DNA of 47,066 bases from Moorena producens 3L (lineage in GTDB: Bacteria > Cyanobacteriota > Cyanobacteriia > Cyanobacteriales > Coleofasciculaceae). Below the pieces are notes generated by a model. It did not search any database. It saw nothing but the letters and a program-made list of their open reading frames with translations, and had not been told where the DNA came from. The DNA lies in assembly GCF_000211815.1 (NCBI RefSeq), contig NZ_GL890950.1:1-47066 (forward strand), in the 5' to 3' direction. The number at the start of each line of letters is the position of its first letter. The first letter of the stretch is position 1. The position numbers were made by a program, and so were the translations under genes. Below are positions 8,786 through 15,277 of this stretch, one piece after another.

Positions 8786-10009
8786 TCACTCAACCAGGCA
8801 TAGACGGTTGTCCCGAATGACAAACTCTTTCGGTATTGGTAGTCCATGCAGACTCCGCGCCACACTGCTGGTGTAGGCACCCGATGCATTCAAGATCACG
8901 CGGTCACCAACCTCTATTCTTGCCATCTTTTCGTTAAGACAAAAATAATCTGTCTCATAACAAGTACAACCTGCGAGGTCATGGACGAACATAGGTCCTT
9001 CTCGGAAAGGGATCTGAGCAACTGCTGGACGTGGTGCCCAGAACATCAAGTTCCAAGCAGAGGTATCCAAAACAACAATGCGATTCCCAGAGGGATGATC
9101 GTCTGCTGCTTTGACCTCCGCAACCAGGTAGCCCGCCATCATAGTTAATAGCATTCCTGGCTCAATCACAAGCCGCACTGGTTGCTGGCGCTGGTTGTTG
9201 ATACGAGTAATGGTTTTATTTACTAAATCCCAAACCCGTTGTGCTTCAGGTTTTTGCAGATGGAACAGGTAAGCCCAACCACCGCCGAGATTGAGCACTT
9301 CAACTTTAGGAAAGATTTCCAAGCAAGATACTAGCAAATCAAGTGTCTGATGTAGATCTGCTTCTGAAAAAGTTTCACCTTCATGAACATGAAGATGGAC
9401 GACCTCAAGCTCATGGGTTTGTATTAGGCTGTGTAGACCGGAATCTGTGGGATCAACTCCAAATCTACTCCATCGGGTTACTGCATTCTTAGCCTTAGCA
9501 TCTTCGTGAAAAGGAAAGCGAAGTCGAAGTCCAACTCTTTTGTCTCGGTTAACGCTTTCACACCAGACACGCAACTGAGACAGACTGCACAAATCTGGAA
9601 TAACACCCTCAGTTGCCAAACGCTTAAGGTCGGCAACTGAGAAGCCTGGTGCTGTAGAGTAGATTGGCCACAGCCCTGCTGCCATGGCAGCATCTAGCTC
9701 TTGTATGGTGGTAATGTCTGCTCCTAGGCCAAGTTTAGCCATATGACGCAACACAGATTGGCAGCGGTTTGCTTTAACAGCCAAACAAAGCTCACTATTC
9801 TGAATTTGTCTGAGGTCGTTTCGTAAAGCCGTTACAGTGTCAGTGATGGCATCTAGGTCGTACACAAGTGCCGGGGTGGGAATATCACTGGCAATCTTGA
9901 ACAATGTCTCAGGAATAGTTGGAATAATTGTCATCCAATTTCTAAATTCAGTTACATCATCTCGCCATCCATCTTTTATTTCTGAGTTGTTATTGTCTTT
10001 TGAGATCAT
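8786..10009 (-). CDS. PLP-dependent decarboxylase, alanine racemase fold (Orn/DAP/Arg decarboxylase type)
   Basis: A 407-residue fold-type III PLP enzyme related to ornithine and diaminopimelate decarboxylases. PALVYDLDAI opens the barrel and AVKANR holds the Schiff-base lysine (Lys79). HVHEGETF and LNLGGGWAY bind the cofactor phosphate region, EPGMLL follows, and AGCTCYETDYF carries the conserved catalytic Cys and Asp equivalents. GAYTSSVARSLHG matches the usual GAYT motif. It lacks the family's typical length and order for a housekeeping lysA, and its neighbours (methyltransferase, SET protein, thioesterase) suggest specialised metabolism; the substrate is unknown. A start at Met26 is possible, since the first 25 residues are hydrophilic and outside the fold. 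Confidence 0.8.
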   Translation of the reverse strand: MISKDNNNSEIKDGWRDDVTEFRNWMTIIPTIPETLFKIASDIPTPALVYDLDAITDTVTALRNDLRQIQNSELCLAVKANRCQSVLRHMAKLGLGADITTIQELDAAMAAGLWPIYSTAPGFSVADLKRLATEGVIPDLCSLSQLRVWCESVNRDKRVGLRLRFPFHEDAKAKNAVTRWSRFGVDPTDSGLHSLIQTHELEVVHLHVHEGETFSEADLHQTLDLLVSCLEIFPKVEVLNLGGGWAYLFHLQKPEAQRVWDLVNKTITRINNQRQQPVRLVIEPGMLLTMMAGYLVAEVKAADDHPSGNRIVVLDTSAWNLMFWAPRPAVAQIPFREGPMFVHDLAGCTCYETDYFCLNEKMARIEVGDRVILNASGAYTSSVARSLHGLPIPKEFVIRDNRLCLVE

Positions 10010-10073
10010 GCTACTGCCAAATCTTAATTGTTTTGAATAAGTTTTTCTTGTTGCGTCTAACTCGAACCTTTTT

Positions 10074-10802
10074 TTACATCACTTTTTGGTAAACCATATA
10101 TAAATCGTCGGGAGTCGCCTCTTTTAACTTAAACCCTGCCGCCTTCATGGTATCTTCTAGAAGTTGGCCGTACACCATTAAGAATTTATGGCGATCGCTA
10201 GCAACTATCTCACCTTCTTTTTTGAAACGATAGTCTGTTTCCCAAAAGTACATTTCTTTATTCTCTAGGAAATCGAGATGCTTTTGCTGAGCGTAAACAA
10301 TGCCGTTGCCAATCTCTTGCTCGCCATCTGCATCAATTTCTTCTGCTTGAATGTTAAGTACAAACAAGCCTCCGTCAAGTAAATGGCGGGCAATATTGTC
10401 TAACATTTTAACGGTGTCCTCAAAATTGGGCAGAAAACTGTATAAGTGGTAATCGTTACCAACCCGACTAACACCGGCTGGACCCCCATGGGAATATATG
10501 CCATCAAAAGATTCTTGCAAATCCATTGATAACACATTACCTTCTACTACCTTTGCCCGATTTCCCAAACGAGCTTTACTCCGTTCTAACATAGCAGGAG
10601 TAAAATCTATGCCAGTTATCTCATAGCTGGGATCTAATTCGAGCAGTTTTTCTGCAAGCAATCCCGTTCCCACCCCTATTTCGAGAAGTTTTTTCCGACC
10701 TTTGAGGATAGAGTCCAGGGACTGAGCTTCTTTCGGATAGTCGTAATACCCACTTTTCATAGTGGCGTCATAATACTCGGCAATGTTATCGTATTTATTC
10801 AT
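10074..10802 (-). CDS. Class I SAM-dependent methyltransferase
   Basis: A 242-residue Rossmann-fold methyltransferase. Motif I is LLEIGVGTG at residues 39-47, motif II is ITGIDFTPAML, and DLQESFDGIYSHG is the motif IV region. The C-terminal half (LDNIARHLLDGGLFVLNIQAEE) fits a small-molecule methyltransferase. The acceptor is not predictable. It lies 68 bases after the SET-domain gene and 64 bases before the PLP decarboxylase, all on the - strand, so a three-gene operon is likely. Confidence 0.85.
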   Translation of the reverse strand: MNKYDNIAEYYDATMKSGYYDYPKEAQSLDSILKGRKKLLEIGVGTGLLAEKLLELDPSYEITGIDFTPAMLERSKARLGNRAKVVEGNVLSMDLQESFDGIYSHGGPAGVSRVGNDYHLYSFLPNFEDTVKMLDNIARHLLDGGLFVLNIQAEEIDADGEQEIGNGIVYAQQKHLDFLENKEMYFWETDYRFKKEGEIVASDRHKFLMVYGQLLEDTMKAAGFKLKEATPDDLYMVYQKVM

Positions 10803-10870
10803 AGTGGTAGCTCTCCTAATTTTATTTGAGACTGTTGATTTAAACTGTTTATCAAGCCAATTTTAGGACA

Positions 10871-11368
10871 TCAATGTCGTTTAGCCAAGCGCTGCTGTAT
10901 ATGCTGCGCGAGTTTGTATTTTGTTAAAATATCTAAGGGTAAGTAGGCGGCACCTCGAATAGTACCCAAGCAATCTTTGCTTTGACAAATACAATCAAAT
11001 CCTCTATCCATCGACCATTCCGTAGATGGATAGAAGAAAGTCAGTTCCTCCCCAATTTCAATTTTAGTCATGGCTCTCAGAACGCGATCGCTCACAGCGA
11101 AAAATACATTGGGAGCGCAGCTATGATTGAGATAATGCAAAAACTCTGGGTGGAGCATAATATGTTGGCGTTCCCCAATTTGAAGGCTTAAATAATTGGG
11201 CTGCTCTAGGCTCTTTTTTACGCCAAATTTAGAGATTACCTGTCCGGGCATAAACTCGACGGTGGTGTGTAGGGATTTGCTTCCAGTTGTCGGACACTCC
11301 CGGAGCTCGGCCCATGATGCAACTTTTAGGGGTTTTTCAGCGATATAGTTTTTACCAAATTCATCCAT
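10871..11368 (-). CDS. SET-domain protein with post-SET zinc motif
   Basis: A 165-residue protein carrying the core of a SET-domain methyltransferase: YLNHSCAPNVFF at residues 79-90 (SAM-binding NHSCxPN), GEELTFFYPSTEW at 106-118 and a Cys cluster CICQSKDCLG at 126-135 like the eukaryotic post-SET. SET enzymes transfer methyl groups from SAM to lysine side chains. It is short because the variable pre-SET part is almost absent. It seems to be first gene of an operon with a class I methyltransferase and a PLP decarboxylase. Bacterial SET proteins are known but uncommon and their substrates mostly unknown; here a free amino acid, carrier-bound residue or protein lysine are all possible. Confidence 0.8.
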   Translation of the reverse strand: MDEFGKNYIAEKPLKVASWAELRECPTTGSKSLHTTVEFMPGQVISKFGVKKSLEQPNYLSLQIGERQHIMLHPEFLHYLNHSCAPNVFFAVSDRVLRAMTKIEIGEELTFFYPSTEWSMDRGFDCICQSKDCLGTIRGAAYLPLDILTKYKLAQHIQQRLAKRH

Positions 11369-11417
11369 ATAAGTACCTGATCCAAATTATTTGGATGCAG
11401 TATTCCCGCTCTAAGCT

Positions 11418-11446
11418 ATTATACAATTAGTTGGTATTTTTTAAAA
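11418..11446 (-). promoter_or_regulatory. Possible promoter of the SET-methyltransferase-decarboxylase operon
   Basis: On the - strand a perfect TATAAT (11423 to 11418) lies about 50 bases before the SET-domain start. Seventeen bases upstream is a poor -35 (TTTTAA). Confidence 0.35.
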
Positions 11447-11510
11447 AAATATTTTGCAACAAAAGTCAATAGTGTATGAAATGACCAATAATAAATTAGG
11501 AGTTTAACTC

Positions 11511-11780
11511 ATGAGCGAGACACCCATAACAATTACTTACTCTTTAGAGGAAGTATTAAAAGACATAAACGGGAAGCTAGACAGCCTTCAAAAAGATGTC
11601 AACAAGATAAACGAAAGACTAATAAAAGTAGAGACACAGCTAGACGCGGTCGCAACGGATGTAAAAGAATTAAAAGGTTCAACCAAGGCACAAATTTGGA
11701 CATTGATCGGCATTTTGGTCACAGCAGTTGGCGGTTTTCTGGTAGCAGTTGGTCGTGTTGTTATTTCAGGCAACCCCTAA
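11511..11780 (+). CDS. Small coiled-coil membrane protein
   Basis: An 89-residue protein with a heptad-patterned helix (residues 10-60, LEEVLKDINGKLDSLQKDV onward) and one C-terminal membrane segment (IWTLIGILVTAVGGFLVAVG). The layout resembles small XhlA/hemolysin-like or tail-anchored coiled-coil proteins common in cyanobacteria. A good Shine-Dalgarno sequence (TAGGAG) sits eight bases before the ATG. The function is unknown. Confidence 0.7.
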   Translation: MSETPITITYSLEEVLKDINGKLDSLQKDVNKINERLIKVETQLDAVATDVKELKGSTKAQIWTLIGILVTAVGGFLVAVGRVVISGNP

Positions 11781-11916
11781 TTTATTCTCAAAGGATGGAT
11801 TGGAGCCAGCAGAGATTAGGGATTTAGAGATTGCGTTCGCGAAGCGGTTCCTTTGGAACATCGCATGTAGCAAAAAAATACTATGCTAGCAGCAGATTGA
11901 TTACCCAAGCCTTGCC

Positions 11917-12126
11917 ATGGCTCCAGAATCTGACCCGTTGACGGAACCCCGTAAAGTCGTGGAAGATACCAATGCGAACGCTAAATTTTTCCAATTTGAT
12001 CAACACCAAGCCAAACTTAGTACGGAGATTCTGGCGGGAATAACCACCTTTGTCACCATGGCATACATTCTGGTGGTTAATCCTGATATTTTGTCCAATG
12101 CCATTTTTCTCCAACAACCCAAGGAT
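11917..12126 (+). pseudogene. NCS2-family purine permease, N-terminal fragment
   Basis: Residues FFQFDQHQAKLSTEILAGIT and the following TFVTMAYILVVNPDILSNAIF match the start and first membrane helix of AzgA-type hypoxanthine/guanine/adenine permeases. The homology ends at QQPKD (12126), where IS sequence begins and gives a stop at 12130-12132. The next piece of the same protein resumes on the far side of the element at 14192, so the transposon split the gene. Confidence 0.8.
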
Positions 12127-12136
12127 TTTTGAACTC

Positions 12137-12159
12137 TCCCCGCTTTAAAAAGACGGGGA
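12137..12159. other. Right-end hairpin of the IS605-type element
   Basis: TCCCCG and CGGGGA flank an 11-base AT-rich loop immediately beyond the tnpB 3' end. Subterminal hairpins at this place are recognised by TnpA, and in this class the same region is the likely 3' end of the TnpB guide (omega) RNA, read on the - strand. Confidence 0.6.
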
Positions 12160-12175
12160 TTGTTAGCTGATCTCA

Positions 12176-13492
12176 CTACGCGGGTTGAAACCGCGCTGCG
12201 TGATGCTTACAATACTGACTAGATAGAGAATCCAATCTGTACCGTTGTGGCAGGTTCAAAGCTGCCCTACCGACCTCGGCTAGGTCAACCCCTAGCTGTG
12301 TCGCTACTTTGCGCAAAATATTACATGCGTGCCTTAAATCTGCGTTAATTAACTCGTTATTAGCTGACCGATAGAGACCACGTCTAATTCGCTTTCCAGA
12401 AGGCTTCCACCCCAAGCCCGAAGGGCACGCTTCGCGAATGGGTTTCGCACCAAGTGTAGGTAGAAAATCCTGATCTAGAAAACTAGCCTTACTCGTATAG
12501 CTTTCTTCGGTTTCAATGAACTTAATACCGTATTGCTCGCATAATTGCTGGACTCGATTCTTGAGTCTTGCAGTGGGAATTTGGACAAACTCTTGATTGT
12601 TCTTTTTCCCAATCTTAATGCCATCTTTATTGCGTTGATTCCATCCAAATACCACGGTGCTAATTTGATTCCTCAAGCACCAATTAATAAAAAACTTGGC
12701 TGCTTTGTTGATATTGTCCCGCATCTGGCGATTCCGCTTTTCAGTAATATTTGCCAAACGCTCATCCCAGTAGTCTTGAGGCTTGCCCTTTTTAATTTTG
12801 GCTACCTGTTTGTTGTACCACTGGTTTTGGGATTTAATCTTGCGACCGTCAATAATAAATGATTTGCCGGTGGTAGAAACGCAAGTCAACCAGTTGTTGA
12901 GTCCTGGATCTATTCCTAGGGCGTTACCACTAGTCTGAACTGGCTCGATGTCAGATTGCTTGTAGACAAATTCCAGGTAAAAGCAGCCATTGCGAGGAAC
13001 AAAACGGAATTCATTGATCGACTTGAAATCCAGATTAGATGGCATTGGAAGAAGGAAATGATCAATTCCAAACCACGCTTTAACCTGGTTCCCTAAAGAA
13101 AACTTGAGCTGTCCATCTTTTAGCTTCACCCACCTAGCTGGATAACTTACGACAGCCATTCCGCCTTTCTTTCTGTACTTTGGAACCCTTGGCTTATCCC
13201 TTAGTTTTCCAGATTTATAAAGTTTTGCCAATGCCTGATAGGATTTAAATGATTCAATTACACTGTGGAGAATTTGTTGAGCACAAGCAGATCTCATTGC
13301 CCTGAAATGGATATTAGTTTTAAGGATCTTGTCTAACTCAAACTTCTTGACATACTTACCAGCCTTAAACAATACTTGACGGCAATAATAAATAGCGCAA
13401 TTAGTTAACTTATTGGCTTCTCCGCAAATAAATTCTAAAACCGCCCTATTATCAGGGTCTGTGGTTATCAGGTGCTGTTGGCATCCATACAT
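12176..13492 (-). CDS. tnpB: TnpB, RNA-guided nuclease of an IS605-type element
   Basis: A 438-residue RuvC-type TnpB. The acidic catalytic residues look intact: Asp195 in LGIDPGLNN, a Glu in IETEESYTSKASFLD (329-330) and Asp385 in NADLRHACNIL. The C4 zinc finger is absent, as in the IS1341-like branch that has GWNQ and TEESYTSKAS motifs. TnpB proteins are ancestors of Cas12 and cut DNA guided by an RNA from the element's right end. The start is supported by AAGGAGGTGACGAGGA directly before the ATG. Residues about 352-360 (PIREACPSG) look like an in-frame repeat insertion compared with the usual spacing between LGAKP and GWKPSGKR. Confidence 0.9.
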   Translation of the reverse strand: MYGCQQHLITTDPDNRAVLEFICGEANKLTNCAIYYCRQVLFKAGKYVKKFELDKILKTNIHFRAMRSACAQQILHSVIESFKSYQALAKLYKSGKLRDKPRVPKYRKKGGMAVVSYPARWVKLKDGQLKFSLGNQVKAWFGIDHFLLPMPSNLDFKSINEFRFVPRNGCFYLEFVYKQSDIEPVQTSGNALGIDPGLNNWLTCVSTTGKSFIIDGRKIKSQNQWYNKQVAKIKKGKPQDYWDERLANITEKRNRQMRDNINKAAKFFINWCLRNQISTVVFGWNQRNKDGIKIGKKNNQEFVQIPTARLKNRVQQLCEQYGIKFIETEESYTSKASFLDQDFLPTLGAKPIREACPSGLGWKPSGKRIRRGLYRSANNELINADLRHACNILRKVATQLGVDLAEVGRAALNLPQRYRLDSLSSQYCKHHAARFQPA

Positions 13493-13550
13493 TCCTCGTC
13501 ACCTCCTTAGTCTATAGGATAACTTGAATATACTACCTCTGTCAACAACT

Positions 13551-13958
13551 ATGGTCAGAAATAATCAAGAAATATTCAGGACAAATCCGCACTCGGTAAC
13601 ACTAATCAATTACCACTTCGTCTGGTGCCCTAAACGAAGAAAAGCAGTATTGACCGGAAAAATAAAGATGAGATTGCAAGAAATAATTTTTGACTTGTGC
13701 TCAGAACATAACTGGAGGGTTATAGCCCTAGAAATCATGCCCGATCATGTTGATATGTTTTTGGAGGTCGATCCTACCTTTGCTCCTTCCACGATCATCA
13801 AACGAGTGAAAGGGAGGGCTTCTCATTATCTCAGGAAGGAGTTCCCTGAATTGCTGAAATTACCCACCTTATGGTCTCCCAGTTATTTCTGCTCGACTAC
13901 TGGAAACGCAAATACAGAAACAGTCAAGAAGTACATCCAAAATCAAAGAGGAAAATAA
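13551..13958 (+). CDS. tnpA: TnpA, IS200/IS605-type HUH transposase with altered HUH motif
   Basis: From the ATG at 13551 the protein is 135 residues (an in-frame TTG at 13524 would add nine). Family features are YHFVWCPKRRK, the MPDHV strand and the C-terminal helix with the nucleophile in VKKYIQNQ (Tyr128). The metal-binding HUH motif reads H66-V-D68 instead of H-V-H, which may impair or abolish activity. It is divergent from tnpB with about 60 bases between starts. Confidence 0.85.
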   Translation: MVRNNQEIFRTNPHSVTLINYHFVWCPKRRKAVLTGKIKMRLQEIIFDLCSEHNWRVIALEIMPDHVDMFLEVDPTFAPSTIIKRVKGRASHYLRKEFPELLKLPTLWSPSYFCSTTGNANTETVKKYIQNQRGK

Positions 13959-14005
13959 CGAGAGCCGGGATAAATCCCGGTACGCTCCGGAGACGAAACC
14001 TGATT

Positions 14006-14125
14006 AATAAGGCAGCCTTAATCATGGAGGCGCGCTTTCCATAGGCGAATTAAATTCGCCATGGGTCGCGCCTCAAAGTTTTAACCTTTTTCCCATAACC
14101 GACCAACCATAAAGGCTGCCTTATT
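14006..14125. repeat. 120-bp MITE-like element with 14-bp terminal inverted repeats
   Basis: AATAAGGCAGCCTT at 14006-14019 and its exact complement AAGGCTGCCTTATT at 14112-14125 enclose non-coding DNA. Inside is a second palindromic block (about 14036-14080) with GGCGAATTAAATTCGCC, a family seen three more times in the window. The unit lies inside the IS605 element, between the tnpA stop and the left-end hairpin. Confidence 0.65.
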
Positions 14126-14148
14126 CTTGTGGTAACTTCTAACCCCGC

Positions 14149-14168
14149 CCACCCAATCAATTGGGTGG
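14149..14168. other. Left-end hairpin of the IS605-type element
   Basis: CCACCCA and TGGGTGG form a seven-pair stem around a six-base loop, 23 bases inside the proposed element end next to the tnpA 3' side. This is the expected place for the TnpA-recognised left-end hairpin. Confidence 0.55.
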
Positions 14169-14191
14169 CTAACTCTCGCTTGTTACATCCT

Positions 14192-14278
14192 CTGTTTGGG
14201 GAACTAGTGATTGCCACCAGGATTTCAGCTGCTTTGGCAACCTTAGTGATGGGACTCTATGCCAAATATCCATTTGCC
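14192..14278 (+). pseudogene. NCS2-family purine permease, second fragment
   Basis: The frame reads LFGELVIATRISAALATLVM then GLYAKYPFA, directly continuing the fragment that ends at 12126. The homology then stops abruptly in a heptad repeat array, which encodes a meaningless SRFPIPD peptide. About 350 further residues of a normal permease are missing, so the gene was also cut by a deletion or by array growth. Confidence 0.75.
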
Positions 14279-14406
14279 TACTCCCGATTCCCGATTCCCG
14301 ATTCCCGATTCCCGATTCCCGATTCCCAATTCTCGATTCCCGATTCTCAATTCTACATTCTACATTCTACATTCCCGATTCCCGATTCCCGATTCCCGAT
14401 TCCCGA
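14279..14406. repeat. ATTCCCG heptad array abutting the trmD stop codon
   Basis: About 18 units of ATTCCCG with variants (ATTCTCA, ATTCTAC) extend to the last base before the trmD stop (TAA, read on -). The units fall into blocks, which suggests slippage-driven expansion. Confidence 0.85.
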
Positions 14407-15081
14407 TTATTGATCATACAAATCAGGACGGCGTTCTTTAGTCCTCTGAATTTGCTGCTCTTTACGCCAGCGGTCAATTTCCCCATGATTTCCTGATAAC
14501 AGAACTTCTGGAACCTTCCATCCCCGAAACTCAGCAGGTCTTGTGTACTGAGGATAGTCCAGTAACCCGGCTTCAAAGCTTTCTAATTTAAGGGATTCGG
14601 CTTTGCCTACTGTTCCTGGTAGCAACCGGGTGACACCATTAATCATGGCTAGGGCTGGGATTTCTCCACAGGTTAAGACAAAATCCCCCAATGATACCTC
14701 TCGGGTGACTAAGTGTAATACCCGCTCATCCACACCTTCGTAGTGTCCACAAATTATCACCAGCTGATCATAACCTGTGGCTAATTCTTTGAACAATTGC
14801 TGTTTCATGGGTTCCCCCTGAGGGGTCATTAAGATGACATCACGCTGGGGTAAAATGGGTAAAGACTCTACAGCCGCAAAAATCGGCTCTGGTTTCATCA
14901 ACATCCCCACCCCACCACCATAAGGCTCATCATCAACTCGCCGATGTTTGTCAGTAGCAAAGTCTCGGGGGTTGATCAGATGCACTTCGGCAATTTGTTT
15001 GAGGAGCGCCTTACCAAGTAGCCCTGAAGTCAGGGGAGAGCTGAAGAAATCCGGAAATAGAGTGATAATGTCAAATCGCAC
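14407..15081 (-). CDS. trmD: tRNA (guanine-N1)-methyltransferase TrmD
   Basis: TrmD makes m1G37 in tRNAs with G36 and prevents +1 frameshifting. The 224-residue protein begins MRFDIITLFPDFF and contains the trefoil-knot SAM-binding segments: DDEPYGGGVGMLMKPEP, ILMTPQGEP, IICGHYEGVDERV, SLGDFVLTCGEIPALAMING and RLLPGTVG. Length is close to normal, with a slightly short C-terminus (PDLYDQ). No rimM, rpsP or rplS neighbours are present, in line with scattered cyanobacterial gene order. Confidence 0.95.
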   Translation of the reverse strand: MRFDIITLFPDFFSSPLTSGLLGKALLKQIAEVHLINPRDFATDKHRRVDDEPYGGGVGMLMKPEPIFAAVESLPILPQRDVILMTPQGEPMKQQLFKELATGYDQLVIICGHYEGVDERVLHLVTREVSLGDFVLTCGEIPALAMINGVTRLLPGTVGKAESLKLESFEAGLLDYPQYTRPAEFRGWKVPEVLLSGNHGEIDRWRKEQQIQRTKERRPDLYDQ

Positions 15082-15173
15082 AAACAGTTAAGGGAGGGTA
15101 GGGGTCTGGAGCTAAAAATCCTGTGGGAAGAGGCTAAGATACATAATCAGTGATTATGCATAAATGGTAAGGC

Positions 15174-15229
15174 TATAATGCGTGAATATCATTAAATAAT
15201 CACGAAGTAAACTGAAAAATTGCTATAAT
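15174..15229 (+). promoter_or_regulatory. Two GCTATAATG boxes upstream of cphB
   Basis: TATAAT occurs at 15174-15179 and again at 15224-15229, each inside GCTATAATG and 50 bases apart. The second is an extended -10 (TGCTATAAT) 49 bases before the cyanophycinase start and the best promoter candidate. No convincing -35 precedes it. Confidence 0.45.
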
Positions 15230-15277
15230 GTGGCATTTTAACTAAAAAGCACTACTCAAAAGTATTGAACTCACCTC

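Larger units (their letters stand above)
12127..14191. mobile_element. IS200/IS605-family element with divergent tnpB and tnpA
   Basis: The element carries tnpB on - and tnpA on +. It has subterminal hairpins at both ends (12137-12159 and 14149-14168) and no evident target duplication, as expected for single-strand HUH transposition. Its ends are set by continuity of the interrupted permease: ...CCCAAGGAT to the left and CTGTTTGGGG to the right rebuild K-D-L-F-G. The proposed length is about 2,065 bp including a nested 120-bp repeat. Confidence 0.8.

Noticed and set aside
8846..9148. 100-codon frame on + inside the PLP decarboxylase gene
   Set aside because: Antisense to a well-supported conserved coding region; no plausible protein features.
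14279..14406. Heptad array considered as a CRISPR array
   Set aside because: The units are contiguous 7-mers without unique spacers, and no cas gene is in the window.
14129..14441. Open frames coding SRFPIPDSRFPIPD peptides
   Set aside because: They are translations of the heptad array fused to the permease fragment; low complexity with no homologues to expect.
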